From NCBI GenBank assembly GCA_016209345.1, contig JACQWH010000026.1, positions 1-32,839 on the forward strand: a stretch of DNA of 32,839 nt, in the 5' to 3' direction. The stretch is from Candidatus Uhrbacteria bacterium. Its GTDB lineage: Bacteria; Patescibacteriota; Patescibacteriia; JACQRZ01. Made by a program: the position numbers and the translations under genes. Under the pieces are notes generated by a model. That model worked only from the letters and a program-made list of their open reading frames with translations, did no database searches and was not told the origin of the DNA. This document shows, piece after piece, positions 22,426 to 29,078 of the stretch. Numbering within the stretch: the first letter of the stretch is position 1; the number at the start of each line of letters is the position of its first letter.

Positions 22426-23547
22426 TCACTTCATTCGAGATGACATAGTAGTAGTTTGCAACTCCCGCATCATGTTCAGATAAAACGCCAGATTATGGAT
22501 GGAGGCAAGCCGCATAAACAGCGCCTCCCGCGTGACAAAGAGGTGGCGCAGATAGCTTCGCGTAGTGGTGGTGCAGGTGAGGCATGAGCAGTGCGGGTCA
22601 AGGGGTTTCATATCGTGGGTGTATAGTTCTTTTTTGATATGAGCTGTCGTATAGAAAAGTTTTTTTACGGATTCTGTAATCTTCGGCATTGATGTTTTGA
22701 TAAATAAAGAACCGTGGCGCGCTTCGCGCGTCGGTATGACACAGTCGAACATATCGACACCGACAGCAACCGCTTCAACAATATCCTCGGGGCGCCCCAC
22801 ACCCATGAGATAACGCGGTTTATCAACAGGAAGAAGCTCAGTGCACCATTTGACAAATTCCGTAATTTTTTTCTTTGGGGCAACGCCGCCAATGCCGTAC
22901 CCGTCGAAGCCAAGTTTTGTTAGCTCGGCGATGGATTTTTTTCGCAGATCCTTATACAGCGATCCTTGCGCAATACCGAAGATCAATGGGCGATTTTTTT
23001 TCGTCAATTTTTTCCGTTTTACAATTTTGTCAAAATGCACCTTGCTCCGACGCGCCCAATCGAGCGTGATATTCAGTCCCTCGTCGGCGTCTTTATGGGT
23101 GCAGGGCCACGGCGAACAAACATCCAGTACCATCATAATATCCGAGCCGATTGCAAATTGCGCATCGACAACCTTTTCCGGCGAAAGGAATATTTTTCTC
23201 CCATCAATTTCAGATTGGAACGTGACACCCTCAGGGGTAATCTTTCTGTATTTTGAAAGCGAGAAAACCTGGAAACCTCCGCTATCAGTCAGGATGGGCT
23301 TGGGCCACCCCATAAACCCATGAAGGCCGCCGTGTTTTTTTAAGAATTCAAGGCCCGGGCGTTGGAGGAGATGATAGGTATTGGAGAGAATAATTTCCGC
23401 ACCGAGCTTTTTTACATCATCTGCAGCGAGCGATTTTACCGCACCGCGCGTCGCAATGGGCATGAAAAACGGCGTCTGAACTTTACCGTGCGGCAGGGTG
23501 AGCACGCCCCTGCGGATAGGGTTTGTTGTAAGAAGTTTGAAAGACAT
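22426..23547 (-). CDS. tgt: Queuine/preQ1 tRNA-ribosyltransferase (tRNA-guanine transglycosylase)
   Basis: A 373-residue enzyme that exchanges G34 of GUN-anticodon tRNAs for preQ1 (bacterial type). Key elements: TPFFMPIATRGAVKSL (25-40), the general base Asp88 in TDSGGFQVFSL, the nucleophile region VDMFDCVIPTREARHG (264-279, Asp268), and the zinc site Cys320, Cys322, Cys325 and His351 (HCSCLTC ... ASIHNL). All are intact and the length is normal. It is transcribed alone on the minus strand from an extended -10 promoter close to the start. No queuosine-biosynthesis genes are near, so preQ1 or a precursor is presumably salvaged or made from genes elsewhere. Confidence 0.96.
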   Translation of the reverse strand: MSFKLLTTNPIRRGVLTLPHGKVQTPFFMPIATRGAVKSLAADDVKKLGAEIILSNTYHLLQRPGLEFLKKHGGLHGFMGWPKPILTDSGGFQVFSLSKYRKITPEGVTFQSEIDGRKIFLSPEKVVDAQFAIGSDIMMVLDVCSPWPCTHKDADEGLNITLDWARRSKVHFDKIVKRKKLTKKNRPLIFGIAQGSLYKDLRKKSIAELTKLGFDGYGIGGVAPKKKITEFVKWCTELLPVDKPRYLMGVGRPEDIVEAVAVGVDMFDCVIPTREARHGSLFIKTSMPKITESVKKLFYTTAHIKKELYTHDMKPLDPHCSCLTCTTTTRSYLRHLFVTREALFMRLASIHNLAFYLNMMRELQTTTMSSRMK

Positions 23548-23573
23548 GACCTACAAATTACGAATATGCGAAT

Positions 23574-23582
23574 ACTATAGCA
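23574..23582 (-). promoter_or_regulatory. Extended -10 promoter of tgt
   Basis: On the minus strand the sequence reads TGcTATAGT, ending 26 bases before the tgt ATG. No clear -35 box is seen, which is acceptable for an extended -10. Confidence 0.5.
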
Positions 23583-23661
23583 GAAATATCTATTTTTTCA
23601 TACTTTGTATGTGAATCGAGGCACGGCATCATTCTTGTCCACACGCACAATGAAATAACTA

Positions 23662-23670
23662 TGCTATACT
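23662..23670 (+). promoter_or_regulatory. Extended -10 promoter directly abutting a mobile element
   Basis: TGcTATACT (23662-23670) is an extended -10 on the plus strand. The last T is the first base of the TTAA target duplication of the miniature element, so the start point would lie inside the element. It could drive the 31-residue protein and the glycosyltransferase-like gene. Confidence 0.45.
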
Positions 23671-23673
23671 TAA

Positions 23674-23843
23674 GAGACCTCTGCAAAAGTCCATTGTGTA
23701 TTTCTTCCGGCTCATTTTTGTCCAGTTTCGCCCCAAAAAAGCGCTGAACTCGTTGCTCGGCCACGGCCGGGCTCCTCATCCATCATCTTTTTTGGAACAA
23801 AACCGACTCAAAAATGACCGGGAAGCCCTTTTGCAGAGGTCTC
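23674..23843. mobile_element. 170-bp miniature inverted-repeat transposable element with TTAA target duplication
   Basis: Perfect 16-bp terminal inverted repeats, gagacctctgcaaaag at 23674-23689 and cttttgcagaggtctc at 23828-23843, are flanked on both sides by TTAA (23670-23673 and 23844-23847). The end sequence and 4-bp TTAA duplication resemble IS5-family elements, but the element has no transposase and must move in trans. The interior carries a hairpin (gctcggcc-ac-ggccgggc, about 23755-23772). A second, eroded copy opens this window (1-139). Confidence 0.82.
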
Positions 23844-23879
23844 TTAATGCATTATTCTTGATTCGTAATTCGTTTATCT

Positions 23880-23975
23880 ATGGCACAAAAGAAACATCAG
23901 AAGCAGCGAGTCGGCGTGAAGCTTCCAAAGCTGAAATGGCGGCAGAAGGATAAAAAGCTCACTAAGAAGAAATAG
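23880..23975 (+). CDS. 31-residue very basic small protein
   Basis: ATG 23880 to TAG 23973 encodes MAQKKHQKQRVGVKLPKLKW..., ending in KKLTKKK. About half the residues are Lys, Arg or His. There is no signal peptide and no acidic residue except one Asp. It ends 4 bases before the next gene, with which it must be co-transcribed, and its 3' end (aagaagaaa) lies where the next ribosome site should be, suggesting coupled translation. Composition suggests binding to nucleic acid or the ribosome. I recognise no family. Confidence 0.5.
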   Translation: MAQKKHQKQRVGVKLPKLKWRQKDKKLTKKK

Positions 23976-23979
23976 CGGT

Positions 23980-25347
23980 ATGCCAAAGGAAAAAAATCCG
24001 GCACATGGAAAAGCGTGGGTCATTACGGTGGATATGGGATATGGACATCAGCGCGCCGCTTACCCGCTGCATGATATTGCGTATAAGGGTATTTTGGCAA
24101 TGAATGATTATAAAGGGTTGCCAAAAGCAGAGCGCGATCTGTGGAAGCAGAGCCGTGAGGGGTACGAGATGGTATCACGCCTTCAGGCGCGATCCATCAT
24201 TGGGAAATATATATTTGAAGTGTTCGACAAAATTCAGGAAATCCCGCGGTTCTATCCCCGCAGGGATCTCTCCCGTCCGAATCTTCAGCTTCTCCAGACC
24301 TATGCCCTTATTGAAAAGAAAGGTCTTGGGAAGCATTTGTTTACAAAAGTACTGACGGAGAATCAAAGATTGCCGCTGATCGCAACATTTTTCCTTGCCG
24401 CGTTTGCGGCCGAGTTTTACGGGTACGAGGGTGAGATTTATTGTCAGGTGTGTGATGCGGATGTCAGCAGAACATGGGTTCCCAAAGACCCCAAGCGAAG
24501 CCGTATAAAATATCTTGCGCCAAACCGACGCGTTGTTGAACGGTTGAAGCTGTATGGCGTAAAAGAGGAGAACATATTTTTTACCGGGTTTCCGCTTCCA
24601 AAGGAAAATATCGGCGGACCCGGTATGGCTGCGTTGAAACATGACCTTGGATCGCGACTTATCAATCTTGATCCCAAAAAGCTCACGCTGCATAAGTTCG
24701 GACATATTATCAATTATCATCTTGGCAAGAAACATGTGCCAAAACGCGCCGGCCATCCTCTCACGCTCGTGTTCGCGGTAGGGGGAGCGGGGGCGCAAAG
24801 CGATATAGGCCAGGCAATCATAAAGAGCTTGCGGCAGCGCATTTTGGGCGGTGAGCTCTGCCTTCACCTTATCGCGGGAAGCCGGAAAGAAGTAAAAGAA
24901 TTTTTCGAGGAGGAGATAAAAAAGAATACGCTCACCGAGGAACTGGGGCGCGGTATCCATGTCCTATACCGCAAAACGAAATTTGAATACTTCCAGGCGT
25001 TCAATGCGCTCCTGCGAAAAGCCGATATGCTTTGGACCAAGCCATCGGAACTTTCTTTTTACACCGGTCTTGGGCTGCCCATTATTATGGCGCCCTCCGT
25101 CGGATCGCAAGAGGACTTCAATCGTACCTGGTTGAAAACGGTCGGAGGCGGTATTACGCAAGACGATCCGCACTATGCCGACGAATGGCTGTTCGACTGG
25201 CTGGAAAGCGGTTGGCTGGCTCGTGCCGCGCTGAACGGATTTATTGAAGCGCCGATTATGGGGGCGTACGCGGTGGAAAAGCTCGTATTGGCCGCGCATG
25301 ACCACGAAGCAGAGGCATTCGAAGAAAAATCACCTTTGGCGGTATAA
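23980..25347 (+). CDS. GT-B fold glycosyltransferase-like protein (MurG/MGDG synthase-like)
   Basis: A 455-residue soluble or membrane-associated protein. The N-terminus ITVDMGYGHQRAAYPL (about 15-30) parallels the glycine-rich GxGH loop that opens MGDG synthases and MurG. In the C-terminal half, LTLVFAVGGAGAQSDIG (about 263-279) and LHLIAGSRKEV correspond to the start of the nucleotide-sugar domain. KADMLWTKPSELSFYTGLGLPIIMAPSVGSQEDFN (about 347-381) matches the GT28-type donor site, where an acidic residue in the S-E-L position contacts the sugar nucleotide. The middle (about 60-130) is more divergent and helical. A function in glycolipid or cell-envelope synthesis is inferred. It follows the 31-residue basic protein and precedes an anchored glycoside hydrolase, giving a carbohydrate-related cluster. 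Confidence 0.6.
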   Translation: MPKEKNPAHGKAWVITVDMGYGHQRAAYPLHDIAYKGILAMNDYKGLPKAERDLWKQSREGYEMVSRLQARSIIGKYIFEVFDKIQEIPRFYPRRDLSRPNLQLLQTYALIEKKGLGKHLFTKVLTENQRLPLIATFFLAAFAAEFYGYEGEIYCQVCDADVSRTWVPKDPKRSRIKYLAPNRRVVERLKLYGVKEENIFFTGFPLPKENIGGPGMAALKHDLGSRLINLDPKKLTLHKFGHIINYHLGKKHVPKRAGHPLTLVFAVGGAGAQSDIGQAIIKSLRQRILGGELCLHLIAGSRKEVKEFFEEEIKKNTLTEELGRGIHVLYRKTKFEYFQAFNALLRKADMLWTKPSELSFYTGLGLPIIMAPSVGSQEDFNRTWLKTVGGGITQDDPHYADEWLFDWLESGWLARAALNGFIEAPIMGAYAVEKLVLAAHDHEAEAFEEKSPLAV

Positions 25348-25381
25348 ACGAACAAAGCACTAAGCACCAAATCAAAAATTT

Positions 25382-25489
25382 CAAATCACAAATAAATCAC
25401 AATTCATAAAATCCAAAACAACACTACCCGCCTTTTGAATTTTGGATTTGAAATTTATTTGGAGCTTGGAGTTTAGAATTTGTGATTTG
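25382..25489. repeat. AT-rich long inverted repeat, copy 2
   Basis: The outer arms caaatcacaaat (25382-25393) and atttgtgatttg (25478-25489) are perfectly complementary, and inner atccaaaa / ttttggat arms also pair. caaatcacaaataaat and atttatttggagctt recur exactly at 32716-32731 and 32785-32799, so this is a dispersed family. It fills the gap between the glycosyltransferase-like and hydrolase genes. Confidence 0.75.
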
Positions 25490-25534
25490 TGTCGTGTGTT
25501 TTTGTTTTGGTGTTTTTGTATCCCCTAGGATTAC

Positions 25535-26533
25535 ATGCATCTCAAGAAATTGTTATTCGTATTCGTTATTATTATCGGAGCGATCTTCGCTATTTTTTTA
25601 TTTCTGTTGAATCTCCCCGGTACTCCTGCGAACAACGACACAAAGTTTGGCGTCACATTCAGTCCCGCGTACGCGGAGTCGTTTGGTGTTGACTGGCGCG
25701 CGGCATATCGCGCCATACTAGACGATTTGGGTGTGCGGTATGTTCGTCTATCTGCGTATTGGAATACGACTGAACCGGAGGACGATTATTTTACTTTTGA
25801 CGACCTCGATTATCAGCTCGACTGGGCTGCGCGCCGGAAAGCCCATGTAGTGCTGGGGGTTGGCAGGAAGCTTCCTCGGTGGCCGGAGTGCCACGACCCT
25901 GAGTGGGTAAAGGGTTTTCCAGCACCCCAATTCGATGAGAAAGTCCTGGACGCTGTGCGAGCGGTTGTTGAGCGCTACAAAGACCATCCCGCACTTTCCC
26001 GTTGGCAGGTGGAAAATGAGGTTTTGTTTCCCTTTGGCCGCTGTTCTCGGCCATATAATCTCGGCCTCTTGAAAAAAGAAATTGACCTGGTTCGATCGAT
26101 TGATCCGGGCCATGAGATTGTCGTAACGGATTCAGGGGAGTGGACCGTATGGATGCCGCTTGCTTTTTACGGCGACGTGCTGGGAGTCAGCATGTATCGC
26201 GAAGCATGGAACGATTTTTTCAATACGCACATCCCGTTTCCCATTAAGGAAGGATGGTATCAGTTCCGCGCACGACTCATCAGTCCATGGAGAAAGACAA
26301 TTATTGTGACGGAGCTGCAAACAGAACCATGGGCCGGCAAGCCCGTCGAGAGCATGGGGCCGGATGAAAGCATGCTTTTGATGCCGCTCGATAAAATCAA
26401 AGATAATGTGCGTTTTGCGCGCAATGTCGGCTTCCCTGAAGTGTATCTGTGGGGGGTGGAGTGGTGGTATGCGCTTCGGGAACAAAATCTGCCGGAAATT
26501 TGGGACGGGTTGAAAGATATTTTTGGAGCATGA
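25535..26533 (+). CDS. Membrane-anchored clan GH-A glycoside hydrolase
   Basis: A 332-residue protein with one N-terminal membrane anchor (about residues 5-26, basic before and polar after), so the catalytic part faces outward. The rest reads as a (beta/alpha)8 glycosidase: GVTFSPAYAESFGVDWRAAYRAILDDLGVRYVRLSAYWNTTEPEDDYFTFDDLDYQLDWA (about 39-98) is the typical opening of GH5/GH42-like enzymes. WQVENEV (157-163) supplies the Asn-Glu acid/base pair (Asn161-Glu162). IIVTELQTEPW (256-266) carries a candidate nucleophile, Glu260, and LWGVEWWYALRE closes the barrel. The substrate cannot be read. It may trim surface glycans or peptidoglycan-linked sugars. The stop codon is followed 2 bases later by the next gene's ATG. 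Confidence 0.8.
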   Translation: MHLKKLLFVFVIIIGAIFAIFLFLLNLPGTPANNDTKFGVTFSPAYAESFGVDWRAAYRAILDDLGVRYVRLSAYWNTTEPEDDYFTFDDLDYQLDWAARRKAHVVLGVGRKLPRWPECHDPEWVKGFPAPQFDEKVLDAVRAVVERYKDHPALSRWQVENEVLFPFGRCSRPYNLGLLKKEIDLVRSIDPGHEIVVTDSGEWTVWMPLAFYGDVLGVSMYREAWNDFFNTHIPFPIKEGWYQFRARLISPWRKTIIVTELQTEPWAGKPVESMGPDESMLLMPLDKIKDNVRFARNVGFPEVYLWGVEWWYALREQNLPEIWDGLKDIFGA

Positions 26534-26534
26534 T

Positions 26535-27380
26535 ATGAAAACGCCGCTGCATATATTTTTAGACACCGTACATGCGCTTGGAAAGCGCCCCTTTCATTTT
26601 TTTGATAAAAAAATACAGCAAACGATTTTGTCCGAAACACGGCAAGCGTGCGTAAGGTTGAAAAACACCCTTGTAAAACAAAATCTTAAAGACACCCATG
26701 CATATCGAGTGCTTGAAATGATAGAGTCAAGCATACTGCCAAAAGAAATAAATGAGGTTATGTTTATTCAAGCGCTCGGGAATCTCATTGAGGTCTATCA
26801 GCATGGCACCCTCGATGCAAAGACAAAAAAACTTGTTCAGGAACTCCAGAGCGCAGTGCAGAGCGCGAAGAAAGGCGTTCTTGAGTACCACCTCATCATT
26901 GAATCCGTACACAAAAAAGGAGCAACGATGAGCGAGGAACAGAAGAGGAGCGCCGATCTCAACCATCTTCAGAATGTCGGCGTGTTTTATGTCCTTGAGT
27001 ATACCCTGCAGGTCCTGTACGAGTTTTCCCATCTTTCGGATGCAGACAAGAAAAAACTTCTTCAAGAGGGACTGCAAACAAAGGCGGGAAGTTTGCCGGC
27101 ATACCTTCCACTCGAAGATACGTTTCGCAAGGATTTATGCCTAAAATTACACGATTCCACGCTTCGTGAGCGGTTGCTTTGGGCATTTTACAATTTTGAA
27201 GAAGTGTTGTATGCTGGGAACATAAAAAAGATCGGCTCTGCCTTGAAACACTTTAACAGTGAGCTTTTGCATGCTTATGAGGAAAAGGGACTTACAACGT
27301 TTAAAGCATTGCTGTATAAGCCGTTTGGGAGTAATGTGTTATTAAAAGATGTTATTTATTTGGTAGAAAAGATACCGTAA
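26535..27380 (+). CDS. Helical protein of unknown function
   Basis: A 281-residue, probably all-alpha cytoplasmic protein without signal peptide, membrane segments or recognisable motifs. It contains many Lys, Leu and Glu residues and a long central helical region (about 55-175). ATG 26535 is preferred because GGAG lies 7 bases upstream, inside the end of the hydrolase gene; a TTG at 26523 would overlap that gene. The 1-base gap to the hydrolase implies co-transcription and perhaps coupled translation. I recognise no family and propose no function. Confidence 0.65.
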   Translation: MKTPLHIFLDTVHALGKRPFHFFDKKIQQTILSETRQACVRLKNTLVKQNLKDTHAYRVLEMIESSILPKEINEVMFIQALGNLIEVYQHGTLDAKTKKLVQELQSAVQSAKKGVLEYHLIIESVHKKGATMSEEQKRSADLNHLQNVGVFYVLEYTLQVLYEFSHLSDADKKKLLQEGLQTKAGSLPAYLPLEDTFRKDLCLKLHDSTLRERLLWAFYNFEEVLYAGNIKKIGSALKHFNSELLHAYEEKGLTTFKALLYKPFGSNVLLKDVIYLVEKIP

Positions 27381-27407
27381 CTATATTATTTGTAACCATT
27401 TATCACT

Positions 27408-28073
27408 ATGGCACACGATCGTCCAGATGATTTAGAGGAAGGATCTGAACAGTCCGCACAGCAACAAAATGAACCGGGGGTAGCCGGTATCCCTTCGGAT
27501 GAACAACGAGCCGCGCATGCGCTCGCGCAGGCCGAAACCGGAGGAGATCGGCATGAGCGCGCAGCGCTTGAAGTATTACAGAATAGCCCCCTTCTTATAA
27601 TTGAGGATGATAAGGAGAATATTGAGAGTATCCAAGTGGAACTCAATAGGGTAAATAAAACCGACGCCGTTTTTGCAGATTCAGTGCCTGGAGTGGGGAC
27701 AAGAATTGCGGAGATGTTGAAGAATAAAGAAGGAGGAGAGCGCCTATTGGTGATTTCAGATTTACAGATTTTTAACCAAGATGGTGATGATATTGCAGAT
27801 GAACGTGCGGGGATTCGCGCGATAGCGAATGTTCAGAAAGAGGTTGAAAAATGGAATACTGCACATCCGGGCGTAGAACCAATCCGCCTCGAAATTATCG
27901 TGAATTCAAGTATGCTTAATAGTCAGCAAGACCTCGACGATTTCATAAAGGAAAATTCAGATAGATTTAAGCTACCCGAAACAATCGTTGCAGGTAATCA
28001 TGGACGTAAGGCGGAGGCCGTAGATACTTTTCTTTCCTATTTGAAAGCGCAGGAAGAACAAAAAGAACAGTAA
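27408..28073 (+). CDS. CheY-like receiver-domain protein with divergent active site
   Basis: A 221-residue protein. The first 58 residues are a polar, Gln/Glu/Ala-rich, probably disordered tail. From residue 60 the order fits a receiver domain: a hydrophobic strand then an acidic pair, PLLIIEDDKENIESIQ (Asp67-Asp68), a phospho-acceptor candidate in LLVISDLQIF (Asp118), a strand followed by Ser (IIVNSSM, Ser167), and a Lys in AGNHGRKAEAV (Lys201). There is an enlarged insertion between strands 3 and 4 (about 122-160). No output domain follows, so it would act by protein contact. No histidine kinase is nearby. A weak promoter, TTGGTA (27360) with TATATT (27382), precedes it. The family assignment is by pattern only. 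Confidence 0.5.
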   Translation: MAHDRPDDLEEGSEQSAQQQNEPGVAGIPSDEQRAAHALAQAETGGDRHERAALEVLQNSPLLIIEDDKENIESIQVELNRVNKTDAVFADSVPGVGTRIAEMLKNKEGGERLLVISDLQIFNQDGDDIADERAGIRAIANVQKEVEKWNTAHPGVEPIRLEIIVNSSMLNSQQDLDDFIKENSDRFKLPETIVAGNHGRKAEAVDTFLSYLKAQEEQKEQ

Positions 28074-28123
28074 ATAATAGAATGGACTTCAGGCAAAGAA
28101 AAGGAACCGGGTATTTTGTGGTA

Positions 28124-28152
28124 TTGAAAAAATGAGTCGAATATGGTATACT
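28124..28152 (+). promoter_or_regulatory. Strong promoter of the AbiE-like pair
   Basis: TTGAAA (28124-28129), a 17-base spacer and TATACT (28147-28152). Transcription would begin at about 28158-28159, on the ATG at 28159, implying a leaderless message. Confidence 0.7.
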
Positions 28153-28158
28153 GTCTGT

Positions 28159-28435
28159 ATGAAGAAGATCAAAAAAATGAAAAATACAGCGCAAAAACAG
28201 CGCCTTCCGGAATCGTTCCGCCCGATGTTTTGGTCGTATCCTTTCAGAGATCTCAATAAGGATGAGGACGCCTCTCTCATCATCAAACAAATTTTATCCT
28301 ACGGCGATTTGTTCCAATGGAAATGGATGATGCGGCAGTATGGGACACGAAAAATTAAGGGAATACTTTCACGAACCCCAAAAACCGCCGTTCGACCAAG
28401 TTTGGTTGAACTTTCAAAAACAGTTTTCAATGTAA
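28159..28435 (+). pseudogene. AbiE-type antitoxin-like gene with a frameshift
   Basis: The frame from ATG 28159 reads MKKIKKMKNTAQ...LPESFRPMFWSYPFRDLNKDEDASLIIKQILSYGDLFQWKWMMRQYGTRKIKGIL, resembling the short DUF6922-like proteins that accompany AbiEii-type nucleotidyltransferases. At about 28376-28384 (CCCC then AAAAA) the sensible frame moves by one base: the other frame gives PPFDQVWLNFQKQFSM and stops at 28433-28435, 12 bases before the toxin ATG. The unshifted frame runs on with unlikely sequence to 28479 and overlaps the toxin. Either the gene is broken or one base is in excess in the homopolymer run. A longer start at 28132 is excluded because it lies within the promoter. Confidence 0.55.
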
Positions 28436-28447
28436 CTTCAATGCCTC

Positions 28448-29078
28448 ATGCACGACGAGTGCCTCACGGGAGAAGCTAAACGATTGTTTCCGCGTCTCGC
28501 GAACTTTCGCGGCTATCACTTAGTCGGCGGTACTGCTTTGGCGCTCCAGATCGGACATCGTGTTTCCTACGATTTTGATCTTTTTACGGAACATGCGCTC
28601 GCTCCAAACCTTCACGCAAAAGTAAAAAAAGTATTTTACGGAGAACGAGTCAAGCCGGTTTTTCGTATGACAGAACAATATGATATTTTCGTATCTGACA
28701 TCAAAACGACATTCCGTTATTACCCCTATCCGCCGGTACACCCGCTAAAAAAACATCATGGCGTTCCTGTACTCTCAATAAAAGATATTGGTGCATCAAA
28801 GACATTTGAAATCGGTCAGCGAGCGGCATATCGCGATTACGTTGACGTCTTTATTTATACTCAATGAACGGTACGCAACGCTTGACGAGCTGATACGGCT
28901 TTCGGAGAAAAAATACGGAGATGATTTTAACGGCCGGCTCTTTCTTGAGCAACTGGTGTATCTTGGTGACATCAGTGATAGAAAGGTTGAATTTCTTCGT
29001 TCACCATTGACGGAAAGGCAATTGATGTCGGGATTAAAAAAAGAAGTGAGGCGCTATATAAAAGCATTTGCTGTATGA
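28448..29078 (+). pseudogene. AbiEii/AbiGii-type nucleotidyltransferase toxin, frameshifted
   Basis: The first part (28448-28867) reads MHDECLTGEAKRLFPRLANFRGYHLVGGTALALQIGHRVSYDFDLFTEH. It has the GG-T and D-x-D motifs of the AbiEii nucleotidyltransferase fold, and runs to RAAYRDYVDV. Near 28850-28852 (a TTT run) the frame is lost and stops at 28867; the continuation, ILNERYATLDELIRLSEKKYGDDFNGRLFLEQLVYLGDIS, lies one base later and ends at 29078. Removing one T restores DYVDVLFILNERYATL. Family members block phage growth or act in toxin-antitoxin pairs by transferring nucleotides to tRNA or other targets. The restored stop overlaps the xseA ATG by 4 bases, so the intact gene would have been translationally coupled to xseA. 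It is either an inactivated module or an assembly error. Confidence 0.72.
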
